Assembly (NCBI GenBank): GCA_963780165.1
Contig: CAWABB010000001.1
Coordinates: forward strand, 124,001 to 188,000
Origin: CAWABB01 sp963780165
GTDB lineage: Bacteria > Bacteroidota > Ignavibacteria > UBA10030 > UBA6906
Length of the DNA stretch: 64,000 bases
Direction of reading: 5' to 3'
The notes beneath the pieces were generated by a model. The model had not been told where the DNA came from. It did not search any database and was given only the letters and a program-made list of their open reading frames with translations. A program made the position numbers and the translations under genes. Each line of letters begins with the position of its first letter. The first letter of the stretch is position 1. This document shows, piece after piece, positions 1 to 8,382 of this stretch.

Positions 1-228
1 ACGATAAGCCTGTAATAAAGTGAAGTGAAGTCCGGCCAAGGTCCGTCCACAACGCGTGGCGGGGCCGTGCTACAATCCGTTCAACGCGCCGTCAGAAGTA
101 AGGCTGGAGTCGTGTCGAAGATGGCGAGGGGGAATCAGTACCACGAGAGGTCGATTCGGCAAGCCGCTGGTTTGCAGTGCCGTAACATAGCGAATCTTAC
201 GACCAAACACAAACCGCCTGCCTGACAA
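1..228. other. No supported gene at the left edge
   Basis: I see no credible coding region, RNA gene or repeat here. A 66-codon open frame exists on the plus strand (25-225), but its composition (Arg/Gly/Ser-rich, no hydrophobic core) and lack of a ribosome binding site make it look accidental. The region lies downstream of the minus-strand RRM gene. Confidence 0.6.
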
Positions 229-525
229 TCACCACGAACGTCGCCTGCCGCCGCCCCGGCCACCCTTGCTCTGCTTCCGTTGATCGCGAGGACGAGCCTC
301 CGTGATGTCCATCGATTGACCCTTCAACTGGGTCCGGTGCAACCCCGCAATCGCCGCCTCTGCTTCAGATTTGTCAGGCATCTCAACGAACCCGAAACCT
401 TTGGATACGCCGGAGAACTTGTCCTTGGCAAGGCTGACCGACGCGAGCTTGCCGAATGGTTCGAAAAGCGCCCGAAGTTCCGCCTCGGTGACATCACGCG
501 AAAGATTCCCGATAAAGAGATTCAC
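229..525 (-). CDS. RRM-domain RNA-binding protein
   Basis: A 98-residue single-RRM protein of the small bacterial RNA-binding family common in Bacteroidetes and cyanobacteria. It should bind single-stranded RNA in the cytoplasm, possibly in cold or stress adaptation. RNP2 (LFIGNL, residues 3-8) and RNP1 (KGFGFVEM, residues 42-49) are both intact, with the aromatic residues that stack on RNA. The C-terminus from about residue 80 is a Lys/Arg/Gly-rich tail ending in GGRGGGRRRSW, which would add non-specific RNA affinity. The start is a GTG at 525 with a weak GGG element just upstream. It stands alone, divergent from the GH5 gene. The RNA target is unknown. Confidence 0.9.
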   Translation of the reverse strand: MNLFIGNLSRDVTEAELRALFEPFGKLASVSLAKDKFSGVSKGFGFVEMPDKSEAEAAIAGLHRTQLKGQSMDITEARPRDQRKQSKGGRGGGRRRSW

Positions 526-611
526 TGTATATCCCTTGATATGTCAACGTTCGAATGAGTACAAACGCCCCCCTTCGATTCTCGGCAATCACGCATCCCC
601 GGGGAAGCGTC

Positions 612-620
612 TGATATAAT
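612..620 (+). promoter_or_regulatory. Putative extended -10 element upstream of the GH5 gene
   Basis: TGATATAAT contains a perfect TATAAT (615-620) with the TGn extension. No good -35 hexamer lies 17 bp upstream. It overlaps the minus-strand promoter of the RRM gene, so the two genes may share a control region. The implied leader to the GH5 start is about 200 nt, and I saw nothing else in it. Confidence 0.35.
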
Positions 621-646
621 GTACGCTAACTTACCGAGGTATCCAA
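618..646 (-). promoter_or_regulatory. Putative promoter of the RRM gene
   Basis: Read on the minus strand, TTGGAT (641-646) is followed after 17 bp by TACATT (618-623). The start codon of the RRM gene lies about 90 nt downstream. This is a spacing and sequence match to a sigma70-type promoter, found by eye only. Confidence 0.35.
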
Positions 647-827
647 ACTCCCGGCATTTCATATTCCCATTACCGCGAAGCAGTTATCAAGTTGAGAAGG
701 ATATTGGGCTTCACACCCGCTCAAGCTGAGGATACCGGCGAAAATGCTCCCATCATTCTGTGGCATCCCCTTTGCACTCAGAGCGAGGGACGCCCTGGAA
801 AGCCCCTCACCACACGTGCCCGATCCC

Positions 828-2816
828 ATGACCCGAGTCCGCCGCACCCTCATCTTCTCTGTCCTTATCGCCGTCTCCTTCGCCTGCCAGGCGCGCGGTC
901 AAGGATTTCTGCACGCGTCGGGGCAAACCATCCGGGACGGGGCGGGCAACGAGATCCTGCTCCGCGGTATGGGGCTGGGCGGCTGGTTGGTCCCCGAGGG
1001 GTACATGCTGCAGACGTCAGGCTTCGCCAACTCTCCAACAGAGATCAATGCCGTCATCGTCGATCTGGTTGGACAGGCAAACGCGGACGAGTTCTGGCGG
1101 CGCTATCGCGCAAACTATGTGACGAAAAGGGACGTCGATTCTCTCGCCACCTGGGGGTTCAACTCCATCCGCCTCCCGATGCACTACAATCTCCTCACGC
1201 CCAAGGACCAACCCGGCGTCTATCTCGAATCCGGATTCGCATACATCGATTCCCTCCTTGCGTGGTGCAAGGCAAATAGACTGTATCTGATTCTCGATTT
1301 GCATTGCGCCCCCGGTGGCCAGAACTCCGGCAACATCAGCGACTACATCCCAGGCGAGCCATCGCTGTGGGAGAGCGAGGCCAACAGGCAGCGAACCGTC
1401 GATCTCTGGCGAACCCTCGCCGCACGGTATGCGTCCGACGAGTGGATCGGAGGGTACGACCTCATCAATGAAACCGCATGGGACCTCGGAGCCGGGAACG
1501 TCGCGTTGCGCGATCTCATGATCCGGATCACGAACGCCATCCGCGGGGTGGATCCCAACCACATTCTTTTCATCGAAGGCAACTGGTACGCCACCGACTT
1601 TAACGGGCTTGCGCCGAAGTGGGACAATAACATGGTGTACAGCTTTCACAAATACTGGAACTCCAACGACTTCTCTTCTATAAGCTATCTCCTGTCGCTG
1701 CGGAACGCGCAGAACGTCCCGCTCTGGCTCGGGGAGTCGGGCGAGAACTCCAATCATTGGTTCGCCGAATGCATTGCCCTTGTCGAATCGAACAACATCG
1801 GATGGGCCTGGTGGCCACATAAGAAGATCGAATCAATCGCCGGCCCCCTCTCCTCCAGGAAAACCCCCGGATACGATTACCTCCTCAAATACTGGTCGGG
1901 ACAGGTTTCCCGTCCGACGGTGGGCTATGCAGTTGACGCGCTTTTCGGCCAGGCCGAGAATCTGAAGATCGAGAAGTGCATCTACCAGCATGACGTCATC
2001 GACGCCGTCCTTCGGCTGCCGAGCGATACCCGGCGCCTCGCGTACGCGCAGAACGCGATCCCCGGAACCGTCTTTGCCGCGAATTACGACATGGGCATGA
2101 ACGCCTTCGCCTACAAGGACGTCGATTTCCAGAACCTCGGGAATTCATCCTACAACGCCGGCTGGTCGTACAGAAACGACGGCGTCGACATCGAGAAGTG
2201 CTCCGACTATCTGTCGAACGGCTTCAACGTCGGATGGACTGCCGCGGGTGAGTTCCTTACCTACACCGTCGACGTTGCCACGCCCGGCACATATCACCTG
2301 GGCCTCCGCGTCGCTGCGGAGCAGGCCGGAGGATCGGCACTCCTGCGGTGGGACGGGGCGGTGATGATGCCCCTGCTCTCGATCCCTGCGACCGGGGGAT
2401 GGCGGTCGTGGGTCACTGTCAACGCGGGCCTGTTCACCACGACCGCCGGGACGCACGATTTCCGGATGGACTTTGTGCCCGCCGGGTTCAACATCGCATC
2501 CATGATCTTTTCGCTGGTGACGGCAGCGGGCAACCCCGCCGGGAGCCTCCCTCTCGCCTTCTCGCTGGGGCAGAATCATCCGAATCCGTTCAACCCGGAA
2601 ACGACGATCGATTTTCAGATCCCCGCGTCTGGCCGGGTGAAGTTCGTGGTCTTCGACATGCTCGGCCGCGAAGTTGCGACACTCGTGGACGAGGAGCTGG
2701 AACCCGGCAACCACACTGTCAGATTCGATGCCCGCCGCCTCGCCAGCGGCGTGTATCTCTATCGGCTCGCTGCCGGTGCGTTCACGCAGACCCGTACGAT
2801 GCTGTTGATGAGGTAA
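828..2816 (+). CDS. Secreted GH5-family glycoside hydrolase with CBM6-like domain and T9SS sorting domain
   Basis: A 662-residue exported beta-glycanase. From the ATG at 828 the N-terminus is a clean signal peptide (MTRVRRTLIFSVLIAVSFA, cleavage near ARGQG). The open frame extends upstream to 744, but that part is not signal-like. Residues about 30-360 form a GH5 (clan A) barrel with the acid/base Glu in LINETAW (about E215) and the nucleophile Glu in WLGESGE (about E303). Residues about 400-555 resemble a CBM6-type beta-sandwich (GFNVGWTAAGEFLTYTVDV). Residues about 575-662 are the NHPNPFNPETTI...GVYLYRL sorting domain of the FCB group, which implies secretion by a type IX system. Substrate specificity cannot be read from sequence. 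Beta-glucan or mannan are typical of the family. Confidence 0.88.
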   Translation: MTRVRRTLIFSVLIAVSFACQARGQGFLHASGQTIRDGAGNEILLRGMGLGGWLVPEGYMLQTSGFANSPTEINAVIVDLVGQANADEFWRRYRANYVTKRDVDSLATWGFNSIRLPMHYNLLTPKDQPGVYLESGFAYIDSLLAWCKANRLYLILDLHCAPGGQNSGNISDYIPGEPSLWESEANRQRTVDLWRTLAARYASDEWIGGYDLINETAWDLGAGNVALRDLMIRITNAIRGVDPNHILFIEGNWYATDFNGLAPKWDNNMVYSFHKYWNSNDFSSISYLLSLRNAQNVPLWLGESGENSNHWFAECIALVESNNIGWAWWPHKKIESIAGPLSSRKTPGYDYLLKYWSGQVSRPTVGYAVDALFGQAENLKIEKCIYQHDVIDAVLRLPSDTRRLAYAQNAIPGTVFAANYDMGMNAFAYKDVDFQNLGNSSYNAGWSYRNDGVDIEKCSDYLSNGFNVGWTAAGEFLTYTVDVATPGTYHLGLRVAAEQAGGSALLRWDGAVMMPLLSIPATGGWRSWVTVNAGLFTTTAGTHDFRMDFVPAGFNIASMIFSLVTAAGNPAGSLPLAFSLGQNHPNPFNPETTIDFQIPASGRVKFVVFDMLGREVATLVDEELEPGNHTVRFDARRLASGVYLYRLAAGAFTQTRTMLLMR

Positions 2817-2861
2817 TCCGCACCCCCCCTCGGGTAGGACCCGCATGCGATTCGGCAGGCC

Positions 2862-4409
2862 ATGCAGATAAACAGAATCACGACATTCATACGCTCGTAT
2901 CCCCACCTGGTTCTCCCTGCCGCCATCCTGTGCGCAATCGAAGTGGCGACGTCGTTCACGCCCGCCTACGAGTACTTCATCGACGAGCTCTACTATATCG
3001 CGTGCGCGAAGCGGCTTGCCTTCGGGTACGTGGATCATCCCCCGCTCGCGCCGTTTCTCCTGCGCATCAGCGGCACACTGTTCGGCTATTCGGTGACGGC
3101 GCTCAGGATCATCCCGGCCCTTGCAGGCGCAGCCGTCGTTATTCTCACCGGTCTCATGGCGAGGGAGATGGGCGGCAAACGACTGGCGCAAGCACTCGCA
3201 GCCATCACGTCGGTCGCCTCTCCCCTGCTCCTGACCTTTTTCAGCTTCTTCTCGGTCAATTCGCTCGAAATCTTCTTCTGGACTGCAGCGCTTTACGCCC
3301 TCATCCGTATGATCAACACGGGACAGTCAACGGTCTGGCTCGCCTTCGGCGTGATCTCCGGACTCGCCCTGCTGACGAAGCACACATATGTCCTGCTTGG
3401 CGGGGCGGTCATGGTCGCTCTTGCGTTCTCGGACCAGCGTAACCATCTCGCCTCGCGCCAGTTCTGGCAGGGGGCCCTTGTCGCGGCTGCATTGCTGACT
3501 CCGAACATCGTCTGGCAGGGCACCCACGGGTTTCCATCCATCGAGTTCTATCGGAACGCGATGCTCTACAAAAACATACCGACTCCCCCGCTCGAGGTGT
3601 TCGTCACCCAGATCGTCGTGATGAATCCGATTGCGTTCCCGATCTGGGCGATGGGCGCCTGGTATCTTCTCTTTCACACAGAGGGAAGACGGTACCGACT
3701 CGTCGGCCTTGTTTTTGTGATCCTACTCGCCGCGCTGATCGTGTCTCAATCCAGCAGGCCGGACCGCGTAACTGGAATCTACCCCGCCGCCATCGCCGCC
3801 GGATGCATCGTCCTCGAACGGCTCTTGGAAGGGCGTCGCCGCTGGATCGCGACCGCACTCGGGGCCGCGCTGGTCGTCTCAGCGCTCGCGCTCGCGCCAC
3901 TGGCGGTTCCACTTCTTTCCCCTCAGGCATCGGCCGATTACGCAGCAGCGACCGGACTCTTCAAACCGATGGAGCGTGGAGCAGGCAAGGCCTCGGTGCT
4001 TCCGCAGCTGCTCGCGGACAGAATCGGCTGGGAACACTTCGCCATCGAGATGGCTGATGCATTCCACTCGCTTCCGACCGACGAACAGGAGCGGACATCA
4101 ATCTACGTCATGGACTACGGCCACGCCGGGATGCTGGAGCTCCGCAAGGAAGAGCTGGGTCTGCCGGACATCTTCAGCCCGCACAACACATACTGGATGT
4201 GGGGACGAAACCAGAAGATCGGATCCACCGTTCTGGCGCTTGTCCTGGACCCAAAAGCCCTGGAAGGGGCATTCAGGGACGTACGGCACGTGAAACAGAT
4301 TCAGACCCCCCTCACGATGCCCTGGAGGAGCGATATTGGCGTTTTTCTCGCCAGAGAGCCATATGTGGACCTCCAACAGGCCTGGGAACGCGCAAAGCAC
4401 TACGAGTAG
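2862..4409 (+). CDS. GT39-type (PMT/ArnT-like) membrane glycosyltransferase
   Basis: A 515-residue polytopic inner-membrane protein of the GT-C fold, dolichyl-phosphate-mannose-protein mannosyltransferase (PMT_2) type. It would move a sugar from a polyprenyl-phosphate donor to a lipid or protein acceptor on the periplasmic side. The first periplasmic loop carries the acidic DELYYIACAKRL segment followed by GYVDHPPL, as expected for the family's catalytic loop. About ten hydrophobic segments fill residues 15-370, and the last 140 residues are soluble. It follows the GH5 gene by 45 bp and may be co-transcribed with it. Acceptor and donor are not predictable. Confidence 0.8.
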   Translation: MQINRITTFIRSYPHLVLPAAILCAIEVATSFTPAYEYFIDELYYIACAKRLAFGYVDHPPLAPFLLRISGTLFGYSVTALRIIPALAGAAVVILTGLMAREMGGKRLAQALAAITSVASPLLLTFFSFFSVNSLEIFFWTAALYALIRMINTGQSTVWLAFGVISGLALLTKHTYVLLGGAVMVALAFSDQRNHLASRQFWQGALVAAALLTPNIVWQGTHGFPSIEFYRNAMLYKNIPTPPLEVFVTQIVVMNPIAFPIWAMGAWYLLFHTEGRRYRLVGLVFVILLAALIVSQSSRPDRVTGIYPAAIAAGCIVLERLLEGRRRWIATALGAALVVSALALAPLAVPLLSPQASADYAAATGLFKPMERGAGKASVLPQLLADRIGWEHFAIEMADAFHSLPTDEQERTSIYVMDYGHAGMLELRKEELGLPDIFSPHNTYWMWGRNQKIGSTVLALVLDPKALEGAFRDVRHVKQIQTPLTMPWRSDIGVFLAREPYVDLQQAWERAKHYE

Positions 4410-4443
4410 GCCCCTATCGGCTCGCCCAGCCCGCCCCCCGCGA

Positions 4444-4483
4444 CCCGGGGCCGGCACACGGAGGGTGTGACCGGCACCCCGGG
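4444..4483 (+). terminator. GC-rich stem-loop after the glycosyltransferase gene
   Basis: GCCGGCACAC (4450-4459) pairs with GTGTG-A-CCGGC (4465-4475) around a 5-nt loop with one bulged A. Outer CCCGGG/CGGG arms extend the stem. No U-tract follows, so termination is inferred from its position between the upstream gene and the next promoter. Confidence 0.4.
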
Positions 4484-4514
4484 AGCAGTTCCTGGAGATT
4501 CTTCAGGTCCCCCC

Positions 4515-4542
4515 TTGATTCGAGCGTCCAGAACAGTATATT
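4515..4542 (+). promoter_or_regulatory. Putative promoter of the ilv-leu operon
   Basis: TTGATT (4515-4520) and TATATT (4537-4542) are separated by 16 bp. The predicted transcription start falls just ahead of the ATG at 4559 that opens the small Leu-rich ORF. It is the best promoter match in the 400 bp before ilvD. Confidence 0.5.
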
Positions 4543-4558
4543 GTTTGAATATTTGGCC

Positions 4559-4705
4559 ATGAACGAGACGCGAATCCATACTGTCGGGAGCCCTGCTGCT
4601 TCGATCAGCCGCCCTATCAGTGCGTCTGTTCACCTCGTCAGTTTCTTCCTGCTGGTTCTTCTGAGCCTGCTGGCGATTACGGGCCTGCTGCTTCTGCAGA
4701 GCTAA
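4559..4705 (+). CDS. 48-residue Leu/Ile/Val-rich ORF, candidate ilv-leu leader peptide
   Basis: The ORF begins about 17 nt after the putative promoter and ends 108 nt before ilvD. Of 48 residues, 11 are Leu, 4 Ile and 4 Val. The last 24 residues hold all 11 Leu and end in TGLLLLQS followed by TAA. That resembles the TGLLLL run of the E. coli leuL leader peptide, and all three end products of the downstream operon are represented. Five nt after the stop codon comes the left arm of a perfect 10-bp inverted repeat. I infer a ribosome-stalling leader peptide controlling the operon. The alternative is a small single-pass membrane protein, since residues 25-47 would also span a membrane. No clear Shine-Dalgarno sequence is present. 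Confidence 0.5.
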   Translation: MNETRIHTVGSPAASISRPISASVHLVSFFLLVLLSLLAITGLLLLQS

Positions 4706-4796
4706 CCCGACCGCCAGAGGCACACTCGATCACCCCTCACTCTTCACCGGCTTCACCCAGGATCTGAGCTCCTCTGGCGGACGAATACAAGCGTCC
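4670..4796 (+). promoter_or_regulatory. Candidate attenuator RNA structure upstream of ilvD
   Basis: Three mutually overlapping pairings can be drawn. CTGGCG (4670-4675, inside the leader ORF) pairs with CGCCAG (4712-4717). CCGCCAGAGG (4711-4720) pairs perfectly with CCTCTGGCGG (4771-4780). GGACG (4779-4783) pairs with CGTCC (4792-4796), just before the ilvD ribosome binding site. A ribosome paused on the final CTG CTG CTT CTG codons would cover the left arm of the long stem. There is no U-tract, so control of translation or Rho access is more likely than an intrinsic terminator. Drawn by eye, without energy calculation. Confidence 0.45.
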
Positions 4797-4813
4797 AAAA
4801 GAATTGGAGCGAC

Positions 4814-6529
4814 ATGGAGCACCGAGTCAACGAGCGTTTGCGAAGCGCTGAGATCACGGACGGCGCGGCGCGGAGTCCCAACCGCGCGATGCTGCGAGCC
4901 GTCGGTTTCGGCGATGACGATTTCGGCAAGCCGATCGTCGGGGTCGCGAATGCGTACAGCAATCTCACCCCCTGCAATGTCGGACTGAACGTCCTTGCGG
5001 ACCGCGCGATGGCAGCGCTCCGGGCATCGGGTGCGATGCCGCAGATGTTTGGCACCATCACGGTGAGCGACGGCATCTCGATGGGGACCGAAGGGATGAA
5101 GTACTCCCTTGTCTCCCGCGAAGTCATCGCCGATTCCATCGAGACCGTGTGCGGCGCACAGCGTATGGACGGCATCCTCGCGATCGGCGGGTGCGACAAA
5201 AACATGCCCGGCGCAATGATCGCCATCGCCCGGCTCAACATCCCGGCCATCTTTGTGTACGGCGGAACGATCAAGCCGGGAACGCTCAATGGCCGCGACC
5301 TCACAATCGTCAGCGCGTTCGAGGCGGTCGGACAGTACGGAGCGGGATCGATCACCGAGGAGCAGCTTCTCGAGGTCGAGCGCCACGCCTGCCCCGGCGC
5401 CGGATCCTGCGGGGGCATGTATACCGCCAACACGATGTCTTCCGTGATCGAGGCGATGGGCCTCGCGCTCCCCGGCTCGTCCACGATGGCCGCCGAGGAC
5501 GGGGAGAAGGCCGATAGCGCAGCCGCCTCGGCCAAAGCGCTCGTCAACGCCGTCCGGCACAAGATCCTCCCCCGAACACTCATGACCATGAAGGCGTTCG
5601 AGAACGCCATCGCGGTCGTCATGGCGCTCGGCGGATCGACAAATGCCGTCCTCCACCTTCTCGCTATCGCACATGCAGCGGGAGTCAGGCTCACGATCGA
5701 CGACTTCGAACGCATCCGGAAGAGAGTACCGGTACTGTGCGACTTGAAGCCGTCCGGGCGATTCGTCGTAACCGAGTTCCATCAGGCAGGCGGCGTCCCA
5801 CAGGTCATGAGGATGCTCTTCGACCACGGCCTCGTTCATGGCGACGCAATGACGATCACCGGACAAACGGTCGCCGAGACGCTCCGGTCAATCCCAACGA
5901 ATCCTCCGGCGGGGCAGCAGGTGATCCGGCAATGGGCCATGCCGATATACGACCAGGGGCATCTTGCCATCCTCCGTGGGAACCTTGCACCCGAGGGCGC
6001 GGTCGCAAAAATCACGGGTGTCAAGAGCCCTCATATGACCGGCCCGGCGCGTGTGTTCGATTCGGAAGAGCGCTGTCTCGACGCCATCCTGTCCGGGTCG
6101 ATCAAGCCAGGCGATATCCTCGTCATCCGCTACGAAGGCCCCCGCGGAGGCCCGGGCATGCGTGAAATGCTGGCCCCCACGGCCGCTATCATCGGCGCCG
6201 GCCTGGGCGACTCGGTCGGTTTGATCACGGACGGTCGGTTCTCCGGCGGAACGTTCGGCCTCGTCGTGGGGCACGTCGCCCCGGAGGCGGCTGTCGGCGG
6301 ACCCATCGCCCTCATCCGCGAGGGCGATCAGATCACCATTGACGCAGTCTCCTTGAGGCTCGAAGTGCGCCTCACGGACGCCGAGCTGAAGGAGCGGCGG
6401 GATCGCTGGGTCCCTCCCGCCCCCCGATATCAGAGCGGGGTTCTGCTCAAGTACGCCCGTGCGGTGTCAAGCAGCAGCACCGGGGCAATCACCGACGGCC
6501 CAACCACTATTTCCCCGAACACACAGTAG
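4814..6529 (+). CDS. ilvD: Dihydroxy-acid dehydratase
   Basis: 571 residues, the usual length. It dehydrates 2,3-dihydroxy-isovalerate and -methylvalerate to the 2-oxoacids in valine and isoleucine synthesis. The iron-sulfur ligand cysteines are present at about C54 (NLTPCN), C127 (GGCDKNMPG) and C199 (GAGSCGGMYTANTM). The C-terminal DGRFSGGTFG substrate/metal motif is also intact. It is first in the operon, 8 bp before ilvB, although its reaction comes after IlvC, whose gene is last. GGAG lies 5 nt before the ATG. Confidence 0.97.
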   Translation: MEHRVNERLRSAEITDGAARSPNRAMLRAVGFGDDDFGKPIVGVANAYSNLTPCNVGLNVLADRAMAALRASGAMPQMFGTITVSDGISMGTEGMKYSLVSREVIADSIETVCGAQRMDGILAIGGCDKNMPGAMIAIARLNIPAIFVYGGTIKPGTLNGRDLTIVSAFEAVGQYGAGSITEEQLLEVERHACPGAGSCGGMYTANTMSSVIEAMGLALPGSSTMAAEDGEKADSAAASAKALVNAVRHKILPRTLMTMKAFENAIAVVMALGGSTNAVLHLLAIAHAAGVRLTIDDFERIRKRVPVLCDLKPSGRFVVTEFHQAGGVPQVMRMLFDHGLVHGDAMTITGQTVAETLRSIPTNPPAGQQVIRQWAMPIYDQGHLAILRGNLAPEGAVAKITGVKSPHMTGPARVFDSEERCLDAILSGSIKPGDILVIRYEGPRGGPGMREMLAPTAAIIGAGLGDSVGLITDGRFSGGTFGLVVGHVAPEAAVGGPIALIREGDQITIDAVSLRLEVRLTDAELKERRDRWVPPAPRYQSGVLLKYARAVSSSSTGAITDGPTTISPNTQ

Positions 6530-6537
6530 GAGCAACC

Positions 6538-8382
6538 ATGTCCGCAGACCAAGACACCCACAGTGACGCCGGGCGCCAGGGCGGAAGGAAAATGACAGGG
6601 GCGGAGATCTTCGTCCGCAGCCTGATCGAGGAGAAGGTCGAAGTCGTGTTCGGCTATCCCGGAGGAGCGACGATCGGGGTGTACGACGCCCTGCACGACA
6701 TCTCGGATATCAAGCACGTGCTGACGCGCCACGAGCAGGGCGCCACGCACGCGGCCGAAGGGTACGCGAAGGCTACCGGCAGGCCCGGCGTGGTTCTCGT
6801 GACGTCAGGTCCGGGAGCCACCAACACCGTCACCGGCATCGCCGACGCGTACATGGATTCGATCCCGCTCGTCGTCTTCACCGGGCAGGTTCCGCTGCGG
6901 CTGATCGGGAACGACGCGTTCCAGGAAGCCGACATCGTCGGGATCACCCGGCCCGTGACGAAGCACAATTATCTCGTACGCGACGTGACCGAGCTTGCGC
7001 GCACCATCAAGGAGGCGTTCTACATCGCTACGAGCGGCCGTCCCGGCCCCGTGCTTGTCGACCTCCCCAAGGACGTCATGGCGCAGAAAGCCGTGTTCGA
7101 GTACCCCGAGCGCGTCAGCCTCCGGTCCTACACGCCGACGGTCGAGGGGCACGGCAAGCAGATCGTGAAGGCCGCTGAGCTCATCAACAAGGCGAAGCGG
7201 CCGGTGCTGTATGTCGGCGGAGGGACGATTCTTTCGAACGCTGCCGCGGAGCTCACCGAACTCGCCCGCAAGCTCAACTGCCCGGTCACGACCACGCTCC
7301 ACGGCATGGGAGCGTTTCCGGAGACTGACCCGCTTTCGCTCGGCATGCTCGGCATGCACGGGACCTGGTACTCCAACACTGCGGTAAACTACTGCGATGT
7401 GCTCATTGCCGTCGGGGCAAGGTTCGACGACCGCGTCACCGGGAACGTCGAGAAGTTTGCCCCCGAGGCGTCCATCGTCCATATCGACGTCGACCCCGCG
7501 GCGATCAGCAAGAACGTAGCAGTGGACGTCCCGATCGTTGGCGACGTCCGAAGGATTCTGCCTGAGCTGACCAGCCGGGTCCATCGCCTCCCTACCGAAG
7601 ACTGGCTGGCGACGATCGATCAATGGAAGCGCGAACATCCTCTCCGGTACTCGGCCGGGGAGCAGATCCGCGCGCAGTACGTCATCCAGAAGCTCGGCGA
7701 GCTGACCGGAGGAAACGCCGTGGTCGTCACCGACGTCGGCCAGCATCAGATGTGGGCCGCGCAGTTCTTCACGTGGGTCGCGCCAAGGACGCATATCACC
7801 TCGGGCGGGCTCGGGACAATGGGTTTCTCCCTTCCTGCCGCCATGGGCGCTGCGTTCGCGCATGGCCCCCTGCCCGTCATCTCCATCAGCGGGGACGGCG
7901 GTTTTCAGATGAATATGCAGGAAATGGCCACGATCGTCGAGCACAAGCTGCCACTGAAGATCATCATCATCAACAACGGGTTCCTCGGGATGGTCCGCCA
8001 GTGGCAGGAGCTGTTCTGGCGCGGGCGCTATTCCCAGGTGCAGCTCGCAAACCCCGATTTTGTGAAGCTGGCGGAGGCGTTCGGGTGCCCGGCCAGCCGA
8101 GTCACCCGCACGGACGAGGTCGAGGACGCCATCAGGAAGGTGCTCGCGCACACCGAAGGGCCGATCCTCCTCGAGTGCCGCGTCGCGAAAGAAGACAATG
8201 TCTACCCCATGATCCCCGCGGGACAATCGGTCGAGGAGATGCTCGACACGCCCGAACCCGGCCCTGCCGACTCGGGCGCGGCCACGGAACCTCAACAACT
8301 CATCGTCCTGCACAAGGGCGGCACTCCAGGAACCTCAACATCGAAGCAGAGCCATGACTCAGTCCCCTCCCCTGCAAAGTAA
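6538..8382 (+). CDS. ilvB: Acetolactate synthase, large catalytic subunit
   Basis: 614 residues. This thiamine diphosphate enzyme condenses pyruvate with pyruvate or 2-oxobutyrate, the committed step to Val/Leu and Ile. It shows the N-terminal VFGYPGGATIGVYDAL and RHEQGATHAAEGYA motifs carrying the TPP-activating Glu, a central FAD-binding-type domain, and the C-terminal GDGGFQMNMQE...INN TPP/metal motif. The start follows AGGAG by 5 nt. The 3' end overlaps ilvN by 29 bp, implying coupled synthesis of the two subunits. The last ~40 residues are a low-complexity tail absent from most IlvB proteins, and their coding sequence hosts the ilvN start. Confidence 0.97.
   Translation: MSADQDTHSDAGRQGGRKMTGAEIFVRSLIEEKVEVVFGYPGGATIGVYDALHDISDIKHVLTRHEQGATHAAEGYAKATGRPGVVLVTSGPGATNTVTGIADAYMDSIPLVVFTGQVPLRLIGNDAFQEADIVGITRPVTKHNYLVRDVTELARTIKEAFYIATSGRPGPVLVDLPKDVMAQKAVFEYPERVSLRSYTPTVEGHGKQIVKAAELINKAKRPVLYVGGGTILSNAAAELTELARKLNCPVTTTLHGMGAFPETDPLSLGMLGMHGTWYSNTAVNYCDVLIAVGARFDDRVTGNVEKFAPEASIVHIDVDPAAISKNVAVDVPIVGDVRRILPELTSRVHRLPTEDWLATIDQWKREHPLRYSAGEQIRAQYVIQKLGELTGGNAVVVTDVGQHQMWAAQFFTWVAPRTHITSGGLGTMGFSLPAAMGAAFAHGPLPVISISGDGGFQMNMQEMATIVEHKLPLKIIIINNGFLGMVRQWQELFWRGRYSQVQLANPDFVKLAEAFGCPASRVTRTDEVEDAIRKVLAHTEGPILLECRVAKEDNVYPMIPAGQSVEEMLDTPEPGPADSGAATEPQQLIVLHKGGTPGTSTSKQSHDSVPSPAK

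Noticed and set aside
25..225. A 66-codon ORF at the left edge
   Set aside because: No Shine-Dalgarno, Arg/Gly/Ser-biased composition and no homology I recognise.
1017..1820. A 267-codon minus-strand open frame inside the GH5 gene
   Set aside because: Shadow frame of the catalytic domain, no ribosome binding site, no recognisable protein features.
4706..4813. T-box riboswitch before ilvD
   Set aside because: No T-box consensus (AGGGUGGnACCGCG-like), specifier loop or terminator/antiterminator pair was found; the Leu-rich ORF is a better explanation.
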